The notes beneath the pieces were generated by a model that did no database searches, was not told the DNA's origin, and saw only the letters and a program-made list of their open reading frames with translations. A program made the translations under genes and the position numbers. From Tautonia sociabilis (lineage in GTDB: Bacteria > Planctomycetota > Planctomycetia > Isosphaerales > Isosphaeraceae): DNA of 64,000 nucleotides. The stretch covers positions 97,034 through 161,033 of the forward strand of contig NZ_RYZH01000007.1 of assembly GCF_003977685.1 (NCBI RefSeq), written 5' to 3'. Of the stretch, positions 26,200 through 35,085 are shown one piece after another (position 1 is the stretch's first letter; each line of letters opens with the position of its first letter).

Positions 26200-26874
26200 T
26201 CAGCCGGGGGGGCGGGGGGCGAGGCCGAGGCGGGCGGCGTCGACGGCCTGCTGGATGCGTTCCCGGATCAGGGCGGCGGCCTCCTCGGGGGAGAGGGAAT
26301 CGAGCTCCTCGGGGACGATCGGGGGGCCGATGTGCAGGCGAAGGGGGTGGGGGCGGGGGAATCGGCGATGGCGGGGCCAGGCCTCGAAGGTGCCAGCGAT
26401 GCCGACGGGAACGATCGGGACGCGGGCCCTCGTCGCCAGCGGGGCGATGCCGGGCTTCAGCGGTTGCAGGGCGCCGTCTGGGGATCGGGTCCCCTCGGGG
26501 AAGAGGGCGACAATGCCCCCTCGCTTCAGGCGGCGGAGCGTTTCCTTGAACCCCTGCACGCCGATCCCCTCACGCTGGATCGGGAAGCCGCCCAGCGACC
26601 GGATCAGCCATCCGAGCATCGGTTTGAACAGCGAGGACCGCGCGACGAAGTTCAGCGGGCGGGAGATTCCCGAGCCCAGCACGAACACGTCCCAGAAGCT
26701 CAGGTGATTGGAAACCAGCAGCGTCGCCCCTCGGTCGGGCACGTGCTCCCGGCCGGTCACGCGGAAGCCCCCAAGAAGCGCGAACAGCAGCCGGACAAGG
26801 CCCTGGGCGGTTCGGTAGAAGGCCAGCGCCGGGAGGGAGCGGTCCCGGGGCGAGGGGCAGTCGTCGGGGGTCAT
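26200..26874 (-). CDS. plsC: 1-acyl-sn-glycerol-3-phosphate acyltransferase
   Basis: Adds the second acyl chain to lysophosphatidic acid in phospholipid synthesis. The 224-aa product has the acyltransferase motif I NHLSFWD (His57, Asp62), motif II-like GGFPIQREG, motif III FPEGTRS (125-131) and motif IV VPIVPVGIAG, in the right order and spacing. A short hydrophobic N-terminal segment (LVRLLFALLGGF) should anchor it to the membrane. Its ATG overlaps the stop codon of cmk by four bases (ATGA), so the two are co-translated. The order cmk-plsC is frequent in bacteria. Substrate specificity for lysophosphatidic acid is inferred from the family. Confidence 0.9.
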   Translation of the reverse strand: MTPDDCPSPRDRSLPALAFYRTAQGLVRLLFALLGGFRVTGREHVPDRGATLLVSNHLSFWDVFVLGSGISRPLNFVARSSLFKPMLGWLIRSLGGFPIQREGIGVQGFKETLRRLKRGGIVALFPEGTRSPDGALQPLKPGIAPLATRARVPIVPVGIAGTFEAWPRHRRFPRPHPLRLHIGPPIVPEELDSLSPEEAAALIRERIQQAVDAARLGLAPRPPG

Positions 26875-27545
26875 GGCGCGGGGGGCTCGGGGGATCGGCA
26901 GGAGCGGGCGGCGGCCTCGATGATCGCGGCCACCTCGTCGATCGTCCGGCCGGTGGTGTCGATCACCGTCGCGTCCTCGGCCGGCCGCAGCGGGGCGATC
27001 GCTCGGGAGGCATCCCGGGCGTCGCGCTCCTCTTGGTCCCGAAGAACCTCCGCCAGGGGGATCGACTCCCCCCGGGACAGGAACTCGGCGTGTCGTCGCC
27101 GGGCGCGCTCGACCGGGTCGGCGGTGAGGAAGAACTTGCAGGAGGCGTCGGGGAAGACGACCGTACCCTGGTCGCGTCCCTCGGTGATCGTGTCGTTCTC
27201 GGCGGCGAAGGCGCGCTGCCAGGCGGCCAGGCGGCGCCGGACGGCCGGGTTGTCGGCGGCGAATCGGGTGACCCGAGTCACCTCGACCGTCCGGATCGCG
27301 GCGGTCACATCATCGTGATCCAGCAGCACCCGACCCGGCGGCAGCGAGACGGTCAGCCGGTCGGCCAGGGCGCCCACGGCCTTCTCATCGGCCAGATCCA
27401 GCCCGGCCCGAAGCGCCGCCAGGGCCACCGCGCGATACATGGCGCCGGTGTCCAGCAGCCGCCAGCCCAGCCGATCGGCCACGATCCGGGCCACGGTGCT
27501 CTTTCCCGAACCGGCCGGCCCGTCGATCGTCACCACTCGGCGCAT
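26871..27545 (-). CDS. cmk: Cytidylate kinase
   Basis: Phosphorylates CMP and dCMP to the diphosphates for nucleotide supply. The 224-aa length is typical. The product begins MRRVVTIDGPAGSGKST with the P-loop GPAGSGKST (9-17), followed by LLDTGAMYRAVAL, the CMP-binding ITEGRDQGTVVFPDA segment, and a lid with DPVERARRRHAEF and RDQEERDARDASR. The ATG at 27545 was chosen over upstream in-frame options because it places the P-loop where the family has it. It overlaps plsC by four bases and is the upstream gene of that pair. One detail differs from the usual EGRDxGTxVFP only at the Gln position. Confidence 0.96.
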   Translation of the reverse strand: MRRVVTIDGPAGSGKSTVARIVADRLGWRLLDTGAMYRAVALAALRAGLDLADEKAVGALADRLTVSLPPGRVLLDHDDVTAAIRTVEVTRVTRFAADNPAVRRRLAAWQRAFAAENDTITEGRDQGTVVFPDASCKFFLTADPVERARRRHAEFLSRGESIPLAEVLRDQEERDARDASRAIAPLRPAEDATVIDTTGRTIDEVAAIIEAAARSCRSPEPPAP

Positions 27546-27824
27546 CAGCCCGACGCCCTCCCTGCCCGGCCCCGCTCGCGATCCGACCCGGTCCCGACCC
27601 CGGTCCTCCCCGGGGCCTCCGGCCAGCACCGAGTCTATCGCCGGGCCCCTTCGTCCGGGAAGGGCGATCGCCCGGCCGACCGCGCCCCGTCGGCCTCCGT
27701 TCCGGACGCATCGACGAGGACGGATCCCGGGACTCCGTCTCCTGATCGCTCGATCTGGCGTCGTGCGCCCGGCCTTAGGAGGAGGAGGAAGGCCGGCCCT
27801 CCGATCCGGGAGGGCGGCCCGCGT

Positions 27825-28292
27825 TCAGACGGCCGGCTCGGCGGCGTGCGAGGGCTCAAGATCCTCGATCGGCTGGCGGCCGGAGAAGCCCGAGTGCAGT
27901 TCGTGCCAGTGGGAGACTTCCGGCTCGCCGAGCTTCCAGCAGAGGTAGATCTCCCGGCCGTCCCGGAGGCTGGGGAAGTCGCAGAGGCCGTTGTGCGCCC
28001 CTTTCAGCTCGACGCCCAGCTTCTCCAGCTCGTGCAGGTAGGAGCGGAAGGTGTCCTGCTCGGCGGCCAGCTCGGCGCGTCGGCTGGCCAGCTCGGCGTC
28101 GTAAGGGTCGTCCTCGGACTTCGACGCCTTGCGACGCTCGAGCACGGGGGCCAGCCGCTGCTCCAGTTCGCTGACGACCTGCCACTGCCGAACAATGTCA
28201 GCCACGATCACCCGGACCAACGGCAGGGCCCGGTTGGCCTCCTCGACCGAGAAGTAGCGGCGTCCCGAGGCAACCGACTTCGGCTGTTCCAT
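27825..28292 (-). CDS. DUF2203 family protein
   Basis: Function unknown. The 155-aa product follows the DUF2203 pattern: N-terminal YFSVEEANRALPLVRVIVADI, a long charged helical segment (LEQRLAPVLERRKASKSEDD), then LGVELKGAHNGLCDFPSLRDG, REIYLCWKLGEPEVSHWHEL and a final GFSGRQPIEDLE. It is soluble, without signal peptide. The conserved second half (the Cys-Asp-Phe-Pro and His-Trp-His parts) suggests a ligand or metal site. The ATG was chosen because it gives the family N-terminus; AAGGGA lies about ten bases upstream. It is 280 bases upstream of cmk on the same strand and may share its transcript. Confidence 0.85.
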   Translation of the reverse strand: MEQPKSVASGRRYFSVEEANRALPLVRVIVADIVRQWQVVSELEQRLAPVLERRKASKSEDDPYDAELASRRAELAAEQDTFRSYLHELEKLGVELKGAHNGLCDFPSLRDGREIYLCWKLGEPEVSHWHELHSGFSGRQPIEDLEPSHAAEPAV

Positions 28293-28612
28293 GGCGGTTG
28301 ATCCCTTGCATCGGGGGCCCGGGGAGGGTCGGACCCGAATCATCGGCGATGGTGTGCCAGCGGCGGGGAGGGGCTCGGGCACCCGTCGTTTCGAAGGCGG
28401 CGGGGAGGACGGAGACGGTCACGGACGGACCCCGATCGTCCCGGAGGGGCCGGGAGGCGCGACGGCATCGTCTTGCGGCATCGGACCGACCGACTCGGTC
28501 CCCGCGCTGCGGGCCAGCGTCCTGCATCTGAGCGCCCGGCACGCGTATTATAGGAGACGAGGCCTCAATCGCAAGGTCGTCCCGACAACGCCCGCTCGAA
28601 GAATCGACGCGA

Positions 28613-30340
28613 TCAGGCCCCGGCGCCTCCCGGTCGCAACTCGGCGGCGATCCGGGAAAGCGGCGCCGTGTTGAACACGTCCGACGGCCCGAGCCCGGCG
28701 CGGCGGGCCACCCCGACTCCGTAGTCCAGGTCGTCCAGCCCGCCGACGGCGTGAGCATCCGGGTTGATCACCAGCCTCACGCCCCGATCCCGGGCCCGCC
28801 GGGAATGCTCGGCGTCCAGGTCCAGCCGGTGCGGGTTGGCGTTGATCTCAATCAGGGTCCCCGCCTCCGCCGCCTCGGCGATCACCGCCTCCAGGTCGAC
28901 CGCGTAGCCGTCCCTCCTCAACAGCAGGCGGCCGGTCGGGTGGCCGAGCATCGTCACCATCGGGTGGCGCACCGCCCTGACGATCCGGGCCGTCATCACG
29001 CCGATCGGCTGGCCGAAGTTCGAGTGGACGCTGGCCACCACGTAGTCGAACCCGGCGAGCACCTCGTCGGGGTAGTCGAGCGTTCCGTCGGCCAGGATGT
29101 CGCACTCGATCCCCTTGAACAGCCGGAAGTCGGGGCCAAGCTGGTCGTTCAGCGCGTCGATTTCCTCCCCCTGGCGACGCACCCGGTCGATGCTCAGCCC
29201 CCCGGCGTAGCCGGCCGACCGCGAGTGGTCGGCGATCCCCAGGTACGATAGTCCCCGGGCCCGGGCGGCCTCGGCCATCTCAAGCAGGGTGTTGCCGCCG
29301 TCGCTCCAGTCGGTGTGGCAGTGGAACGTGCCGGTCAGGTCCTTCCGCTCGATCAGGGGGGGGATCGGCCCGGCCTCGGCCCGCTCGATCTCGCCTCGGT
29401 CCTCGCGAAGCTCCGGAGGGATCGGGTGCAGCCCCAGGGCCTGGAACAGCTCCTCCTCCGACGAGCAGGGGATCGGCCCCTCCTGCCCCTCCAGCCCGTA
29501 CTCGTTGAGCCGGAGCCCCCGGGCGATCGCCCGCTTCCTCAGGGCGATGTTGTGCGCCTTCGACCCGGTGAAGTAGTGCAAGGCGAAGGGGAACTGCTCG
29601 GGCCGCACCCCCCTCAGATCGCACTGCACCCCCCCGGCCAGGCGGACGCTGGCCTTGGTTTCGCCGTGGGAGAGCACCGCCGCCACCTCCGGCAGGCCCA
29701 CGAAGCGGTCGAGCACCGGAACCGGGTCTTCAGCGGCGAACAGCACATCCAGATCGCCGATCGTCTCCAGCCGTCTCCGCAGGCTGCCGCAGACCTCCAC
29801 CCGCACCACCCCCGGACACGACCGCACCGCCTCGACGATCGGCGCCACCAGCCTCCAGGCCGTGCTCTGCAGAATGCGGCCGCCGGTCGACTCGACGAAG
29901 GCCAGCCCCTCCAGGATCTTCCGCTGCGTTTTGGCTCCGAATCCCTTCAGGCCGGCGATCTTCCCCGACTCGCCCGCTCTCCTCAGGTCGGCCAGGCTCT
30001 CGATCTGGAGCGCCTCGTGCAACGCCTTGATCTTCTTCGGCCCCAGCCCGGGAACCCGAAGCAGCGCCACCAGCCCCGGGGGCAGCTCGGCCCGCAATTG
30101 CTCGTAAGACGGGAGCGATCCGGTGGTGACCAGCTGGATGATCTTCCGCTGGATCGTCTCGCCGATGCCCGGCACCTCGGCCAGCTTGCCCGAGGCGATC
30201 CGATCGGGCAGGTCGTCCCCCAGCCCTCGCACCGCATCGGCGGCGTTGTGGTAGGCCCGGCAGCGGAAGGGGTTCTCCCCCTTGAGTTCCAGCAGGGTGC
30301 CCATCTCGTCGAGGATGCGGGCGACGTCGGCGGATCTCAT
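28613..30340 (-). CDS. polX: DNA polymerase X with C-terminal PHP phosphoesterase domain
   Basis: Repair polymerase that fills short gaps; bacterial family members also carry a 3'-5' exonuclease and AP-endonuclease-like PHP domain. The 575-aa protein has N-terminal helix-hairpin-helix DNA-binding motifs (GKLAEVPGIGETIQRKI and VPGLGPKKIKALHE), a pol X palm with CGSLRRR and the metal-binding Asp196 and Asp198 of GDLDVL plus Asp241, and the YFTGSKAHN nucleotide-selection motif. The PHP domain begins near residue 338 (FHCHTDWSDGGNTLLEM) and retains His/Asp ligands including EINANPHRLDLD and VINPDAHAV. Length and layout match Bacillus-type PolX. It stands alone, divergent from the PEP-CTERM gene. 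Confidence 0.96.
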   Translation of the reverse strand: MRSADVARILDEMGTLLELKGENPFRCRAYHNAADAVRGLGDDLPDRIASGKLAEVPGIGETIQRKIIQLVTTGSLPSYEQLRAELPPGLVALLRVPGLGPKKIKALHEALQIESLADLRRAGESGKIAGLKGFGAKTQRKILEGLAFVESTGGRILQSTAWRLVAPIVEAVRSCPGVVRVEVCGSLRRRLETIGDLDVLFAAEDPVPVLDRFVGLPEVAAVLSHGETKASVRLAGGVQCDLRGVRPEQFPFALHYFTGSKAHNIALRKRAIARGLRLNEYGLEGQEGPIPCSSEEELFQALGLHPIPPELREDRGEIERAEAGPIPPLIERKDLTGTFHCHTDWSDGGNTLLEMAEAARARGLSYLGIADHSRSAGYAGGLSIDRVRRQGEEIDALNDQLGPDFRLFKGIECDILADGTLDYPDEVLAGFDYVVASVHSNFGQPIGVMTARIVRAVRHPMVTMLGHPTGRLLLRRDGYAVDLEAVIAEAAEAGTLIEINANPHRLDLDAEHSRRARDRGVRLVINPDAHAVGGLDDLDYGVGVARRAGLGPSDVFNTAPLSRIAAELRPGGAGA

Positions 30341-30841
30341 GGTCGGGGGGCTCCATCGGTCGGGTCCGGGGGGGCCCCGGCCATGCGATCGGCTCCGGCC
30401 CCCCGGGAGGAGATCCGGGGGGGCCGCCCCCCACCTTTAGACGAAGGGAATTTCCGCGTTGACAGCCCGAAGATGTCGGAGTATTGTTCGCCCCGTCTTT
30501 AGGGGGATGGGGTGCAGGACCGAGAAATCGGGCCCCCAGCCGTCTCCCGGAGATCCGCAGAACGACCCGACGGCCCCGAGGCCGGGGTCGGGCGACCACC
30601 CTTGATTCGACACCTCCCGATCCGCCCGCCTTCGCCGCCCGGCGCTCCGCGCCGGGCCTGCCTCGGTCGCCCAGTCGGGCGGCACGGACTGGATCGCCTC
30701 GCGGACCGCGGACGATGTCGCCGATCCCCGCCGTCCTTCGCGCCACAGGATGGGCGCGAGACGGGGACGAGCTGGCGTGAGTCGCAAGTGATTGAGGTCC
30801 GAGCGGGGTCTCCCCATCGCGATCGGACCGAAGGAGTTCCC
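30341..30841. other. Divergent region with promoter and long leader
   Basis: Holds a strong promoter for the downstream PEP-CTERM gene (annotated separately), about 350 bases of untranslated leader, and a G/C hairpin at 30397-30425 close to polX. No coding frame in the leader shows the expected codon bias. The leader length allows for regulation, but no known riboswitch fold was recognised. Confidence 0.55.
30459..30487 (+). promoter_or_regulatory. Sigma-70-type promoter of the PEP-CTERM gene
   Basis: Consensus TTGACA at 30459-30464 and TATTGT at 30482-30487 with 17-base spacing. It is one of the few clear consensus -35 boxes in this GC-rich window. Predicted transcription starts near 30494, leaving a leader of about 350 bases. 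Confidence 0.7.
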
Positions 30842-31567
30842 ATGCACCGGATGCGTCACTACGTCGCCGTCATCGGGTTGATCGCCGGGGCGACTGCCCT
30901 GTCCGGCAGCCCCGCCCGGGCGAACCTGATTCGGAACGACCCGAAGCTCGCCTTCCCCGATGTACTGGCCGCCGCCATCAACGGCCGGATCGAATACGAC
31001 TACGACGAGGCCTCCCAGCGCGGCGTGCTCACCGTCACCAACACCCCCTGGGAGATCGCCGGCTCCGAAACCTCCTCCTTCCCCATCGACAACCCCGACG
31101 GGGCCAACAAGTCCCAGTTCCTCCGCGTCGTGCTCGATAGCAGCGGGAACGTCATCGACGACCCGCTGAACTTCTACGAGCTGAAGGGGAAGATCGAGGC
31201 CAACGGCCAGACCTTCGAGGGCATCCTGCTCACCGGTACCCCCACCAACTTCGGCTGGCTCGACCTGGGTGGAACGAGCATGCCCCAGCTCGGCCTCGAC
31301 ACCTTCGACGCCGAGATCGCCATCACCGGAGGCGAGCTCGCCAAGTTCTACGGCGACTCCGCCTACATGGAGTTCACCCCCCTGATCGAGAGCACCTTCG
31401 AGGGCTCGTTCGCGAACGACTTCACGGGGCTGAAGCCGGTCAGCAACATCCGATCCTACAACTCCCCCGAGCCGTTCCCGATCCCCGAGCCGACGACGCT
31501 CGTCGTGCTCCTCGGCGGCGGCGCGGCGCTGCTCTACCGGCGTCACCGTCGCCGTCCCGCCGCCTGA
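30842..31567 (+). CDS. PEP-CTERM surface protein
   Basis: Exported protein with an exosortase sorting signal. The 241-aa product has a signal peptide (MHRMRHYVAVIGLIAGATAL, cleavage after SPARA), a beta-rich mature domain with no known enzyme motif (LNFYELKGKIEANGQTFEG, LTGTPTNFGWLDLG, YMEFTPLIESTFEGSF), and a classic C-terminal signal: PFPIPEPTTLVV, a hydrophobic helix (LLGGGAALLY) and an Arg cluster (RRHRRR). Exosortase would cut at the PEP motif and link or release the protein at the surface, usually with extracellular polysaccharide. AAGGAG lies 5 bases before the ATG. It has its own promoter and a terminator downstream. No exosortase gene is in the window. Confidence 0.88.
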   Translation: MHRMRHYVAVIGLIAGATALSGSPARANLIRNDPKLAFPDVLAAAINGRIEYDYDEASQRGVLTVTNTPWEIAGSETSSFPIDNPDGANKSQFLRVVLDSSGNVIDDPLNFYELKGKIEANGQTFEGILLTGTPTNFGWLDLGGTSMPQLGLDTFDAEIAITGGELAKFYGDSAYMEFTPLIESTFEGSFANDFTGLKPVSNIRSYNSPEPFPIPEPTTLVVLLGGGAALLYRRHRRRPAA

Positions 31568-31641
31568 GTGCGGCCCCCCGCCAACCTCCGCGGCACCCGC
31601 TCCTCGGAGCGGAGACCTCTGCAGACCTGACTGAGCCAACG

Positions 31642-31676
31642 CGGCCGGCCGTCCCGGGCGAGGGGACGGCCGGCCG
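31642..31676. terminator. Hairpin between convergent PEP-CTERM and GGDEF/EAL genes
   Basis: A perfect 14-bp stem, CGGCCGGCCGTCCC (31642-31655) with GGGACGGCCGGCCG (31663-31676), and a 7-base loop; followed by TCTCTCGTCTC rather than a run of T. It could serve both converging genes. Confidence 0.6.
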
Positions 31677-31716
31677 TCTCTCGTCTCGGGGAGGCTCCCC
31701 CGACCCGACTCGGGCG

Positions 31717-34700
31717 CTAGCCCTCCTGGGCCGCCACCCCCTCCCATCCCGTCCCGCTCCGCGAGTCGGCGACAAGCTCCCCCGCCTCTGGCCCCGGCCC
31801 TCCCGAGGAAGGCAGCGGCGCCAGGCCTCCTCCCGACTCCTCCCCCGACCGGAACCGGCCGGCCCGCCAGGCGGCGAACCTCGGCGGCGGCAAAGGCGGG
31901 GCGAAGTGGTACCCCTGGGCCAGGTCGCAGCCCCACCGGGCCAGCTGGTGCGCCGTCTCGCCGTCCTCCACCCCCTCGGCCACCACCTGCAACCCCAGGT
32001 TGTGCCCCAAGTCGATCACCGCCCGCACGATGCTCGCGTCCCGGACGCTCCCCAGCATGTCCCGGACAAACGAGCGGTCGACCTTCACCTCGTCGACCGG
32101 CAGCTCCTTGAGGAACGCCAGCGATGAGTAGCCGGTGCCGAAGTCGTCGATCGACACGCGGATCCCCATCTCATGCAGGAGCTCCAGCACCCGCCGGGCG
32201 TGCGCTGGGTCCTCCATCATCGCCGTCTCGGTGACCTCAAGCGTCAGCCACCCGGGGCTGGCCCCCGAGGCCTCCAGCAGCTCGCTGATCGTCGGCACGA
32301 GCTGCTCGTCGTGCAGGTTGCAGGGGGAGAGGTTCACCGCCACCCCCACGCCGATCCCAGCCTCCCGCCAGGTCCGGCACTGGCGCAGGGCCGAGCAGAG
32401 CGCCCACCTCCCCAGCGGCCGGATCATCCCCGTCTGCTCGGCCAGCGGAATGAACCGGCCCGGCGCGATCAGGCCCTCGGTCGGATGATTCCAGCGGACC
32501 AGCGCCTCGACCCCGGCCACCTCGCCCGTCGGGAGCGCCACCTTCGGCTGATAGTGCAGCCGGAGCCGGCCCTCCTCGATCGCCCGCCTCAGGTCGCCGA
32601 TGAGCTGCAACCGCTGCGGGGTGCACTCGGGCAGCTCCGAAGCGTACAGGACCCGGCCCAGCCGGCCTCGCTTCGCGGCGTACATCGCAATGTCGGCGCG
32701 CTTCAGCAGCGTGGCCGCGTCCGACCCGTGGTCCGGGCACAGCGCGATGCCCACGCTCCCCCCAACCACCAGCGCCTTCCCCTCCACCACCACCGGCCGC
32801 TCCAGCGCCGCCAGAATCCGATCGGCCGCTCCCAGGGCCCCCCCCTCGTCGGCCCCGGGCAGCAAGATCCCGAACTCGTCCCCCCCCAGGCGGGCGACCC
32901 GGTCGGTCGGGCGGACCACCCCGGTCAGCCGGGGATTGAGCCGCTTGAGCAGCTCATCGCCGAGATGGTGCCCGAACGAGTCGTTGATCTCCTTGAAGCG
33001 GTCCAGGTCCAGCAGCAGCAGCGCGCAGCGCCCTCCGGTCCTCCGCGCCTCGAGGACCGCCTCCTCGATCTCAAGGATGAGCTGGCACCGGTTGGGCAGC
33101 CCGGTCAGGCCGTCGTGCGTCGCCTGGTGCGCCAGCAGGGCCTCGGCCCGCTCGCGCTCGATCGCCAGGGCCAGACCGCTGGCGATCGATCCCATCGCCT
33201 GAAACTCCAGATCCGAGAGCGGCCGCCGGGCGAACGCCGCCAGCACCCCCAGCGGCCTGCCGTCCACCAGCAGCGGGTAGCCCGCGAAGGCCACCATCCC
33301 CTCCCTCCTCACCCACTCCAGGTCGGAGAGGTCCGGGTCGTCGACGATCGCGTTGGTCAAACACGGCCGGCACTCCTCGGCGATCCGACCGATCTTGAGG
33401 CTACCGACCGGCACCCGGGCGTGAGGGCCGTCGAGGTGGGTATACTTGCCGGCGCTGGCCCTCAGCTCCAGCACCTCTCCCCCCGCGTCGAGCGTCCAGA
33501 TCCGAACGAGCGCCACATCGACCCGACGGACGATCGCCTCGGCGCACTGCTGGAGAATCTCCCGCTGTGGTCCTCGGCGGGTCAGGCAGAGCCCCACCTC
33601 CGAACCCAGCTCGGCCAGGCGGGCCCGCTCGGCCACCGCCGCCTCGGCCCGCTTCCTCGGCGTGATGTCCTCGATCTGAGCGACGAAATGCACCGGGGCC
33701 CCGCCCTCGTCCCGCACCACCGAGGAGCTGACCAGGGCCCACACCTCGTGCCCGTCCTTGTGGATGTACCGCTTCTCCCCCCGATACTGCGACAGCTCCC
33801 CCGAGAGCAGCGCCCGGGCCACCGGACGCTCGACCTCGCGATCCTCGGGATGGGTGATCGCCGCGCAGGTCGTCGCCAGCAGTTCCTCCTGGCTGTAGCC
33901 GACCATCTCGCAGAGGGCCCGGTTCACCCGCGACCACCTCCCCTCGGGGGTCAGCAGCGCCATGCCGATGGCCGCCGATTCGAAGGCGCGGCGGAATCGC
34001 TCCTCGCTCTGGCGCAGCGCCTCTTCCGTCCGCTTGCGCTGCGTGATGTCGGTCGAGATGCCGCAGGTCGCATACGGCTCCCCCCCCGGCCCGAACAACG
34101 GAGCCTTGATCGTCAGGTAGGTGTGCGGCCCGTCCTCATGCGGGGCGATCTCCTCCATCTCGATCGCCCGGCCCGCCTCCAGCGCCCGCTGGTCGTTCCT
34201 CCGGAAGGCGTCGGCAATCTCGGCGGGGAACAGATCGTAGTCGGTTTTCCCCACCACGCTCGTCTTGGTGACGCCGAACAGCGCGGCCCACCTTTGATTG
34301 ATCAACAGGTAGCGCCCCTCCAGATCCTTCAGGTAGGCGACCGCCTCCGAGCTGTCGAGCACCGCCTCCAGCCGAGCCACGTCCTGCCGCAGCGCCCTCT
34401 CCAGCCGCTTCCGCTCCGTGACCTCAAACCCGACCGCGAGGAAACGATCGGGCCTTCCCCTCGCCCCGAGGCAGGGAACCACCGTCGCATCGATCCAGAC
34501 GAGCCGCCCCCCCCGGGCTCGCAGGCAAACCTCTCCCCGCCAGCGACGATCGCGGCGGAGGGCCGCCCGGCACTCGCGGAGGGCACCCGGCCCCCTCCCC
34601 CCGGCGTCGAGCCGCCGGGGGCCCTTCCCGATCACCTCGCCTCGGGAGCAACCAAGCACAGCGCAGCCGAGATCATTCAGGTGGAGGATCCGGCCCCGGG

Positions 34701-34869
34701 CGTCGAAGATCGCGATGATGGCCGCCCGGCCCACCGCCTCCGCAAGCGACGCCAACCCGTCCCGACTCTCGGGCCGACCCTCCCGCAACGGACCTTGTCC
34801 GCCGCCCCTTCGGCCTGCCCCCGATCGCCTTGGGTACGTCGGCCCGATCGCTCCGTTCGATTCGGTCAT
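31717..34869 (-). CDS. Multi-PAS/GAF diguanylate cyclase/phosphodiesterase (GGDEF-EAL)
   Basis: Cyclic-di-GMP turnover protein of 1050 aa with no obvious membrane helix. Order: three PAS domains (for example AIIAIFDARGRILHLND; EAVAYLKDLEGRYLLIN with GKTDYDLFP; ESAAIGMALLTPEGRWSRVN), a GAF domain (about 430-580, ARLAELGSEVGLCL through LAIERERAEALL), a GGDEF domain with intact RLGGDEFGILL, and an EAL domain with EALVRWNHP, DDFGTGYSS and LKELPVDEVKVD. Both catalytic signatures look intact, so either activity is possible; in such tandem proteins the EAL activity often dominates. The ATG at 34869 was chosen for position, with weak GAGG upstream. It converges on the PEP-CTERM gene and could link c-di-GMP to surface change, which is inference. 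Confidence 0.95.
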   Translation of the reverse strand: MTESNGAIGPTYPRRSGAGRRGGGQGPLREGRPESRDGLASLAEAVGRAAIIAIFDARGRILHLNDLGCAVLGCSRGEVIGKGPRRLDAGGRGPGALRECRAALRRDRRWRGEVCLRARGGRLVWIDATVVPCLGARGRPDRFLAVGFEVTERKRLERALRQDVARLEAVLDSSEAVAYLKDLEGRYLLINQRWAALFGVTKTSVVGKTDYDLFPAEIADAFRRNDQRALEAGRAIEMEEIAPHEDGPHTYLTIKAPLFGPGGEPYATCGISTDITQRKRTEEALRQSEERFRRAFESAAIGMALLTPEGRWSRVNRALCEMVGYSQEELLATTCAAITHPEDREVERPVARALLSGELSQYRGEKRYIHKDGHEVWALVSSSVVRDEGGAPVHFVAQIEDITPRKRAEAAVAERARLAELGSEVGLCLTRRGPQREILQQCAEAIVRRVDVALVRIWTLDAGGEVLELRASAGKYTHLDGPHARVPVGSLKIGRIAEECRPCLTNAIVDDPDLSDLEWVRREGMVAFAGYPLLVDGRPLGVLAAFARRPLSDLEFQAMGSIASGLALAIERERAEALLAHQATHDGLTGLPNRCQLILEIEEAVLEARRTGGRCALLLLDLDRFKEINDSFGHHLGDELLKRLNPRLTGVVRPTDRVARLGGDEFGILLPGADEGGALGAADRILAALERPVVVEGKALVVGGSVGIALCPDHGSDAATLLKRADIAMYAAKRGRLGRVLYASELPECTPQRLQLIGDLRRAIEEGRLRLHYQPKVALPTGEVAGVEALVRWNHPTEGLIAPGRFIPLAEQTGMIRPLGRWALCSALRQCRTWREAGIGVGVAVNLSPCNLHDEQLVPTISELLEASGASPGWLTLEVTETAMMEDPAHARRVLELLHEMGIRVSIDDFGTGYSSLAFLKELPVDEVKVDRSFVRDMLGSVRDASIVRAVIDLGHNLGLQVVAEGVEDGETAHQLARWGCDLAQGYHFAPPLPPPRFAAWRAGRFRSGEESGGGLAPLPSSGGPGPEAGELVADSRSGTGWEGVAAQEG

Positions 34870-35085
34870 GCGCCGGCCTCGCACGTCGGAACGGGGGCGG
34901 GCGCGCCCTCATCCGTCCGGGCCTCTCGGAATCGCGGTTGGCCCGGGACGCTTCGGAGCCCGGACCCTAATTCCAAGATAAGGCGCGGTCTGGCCAGCGA
35001 TGCCTCTGGAAAACGTGATCGCCAGCTCCCCCGGCGACAACCACCCGGCCCCGCGGCGAGACACGCCCCGGGGCCAGGCCCTCCG

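Noticed and set aside
24953..26549. Long plus-strand frames around the lipoprotein and plsC genes
   Set aside because: Low-complexity Gly/Arg translations antisense to genes with a lipobox and acyltransferase motifs.
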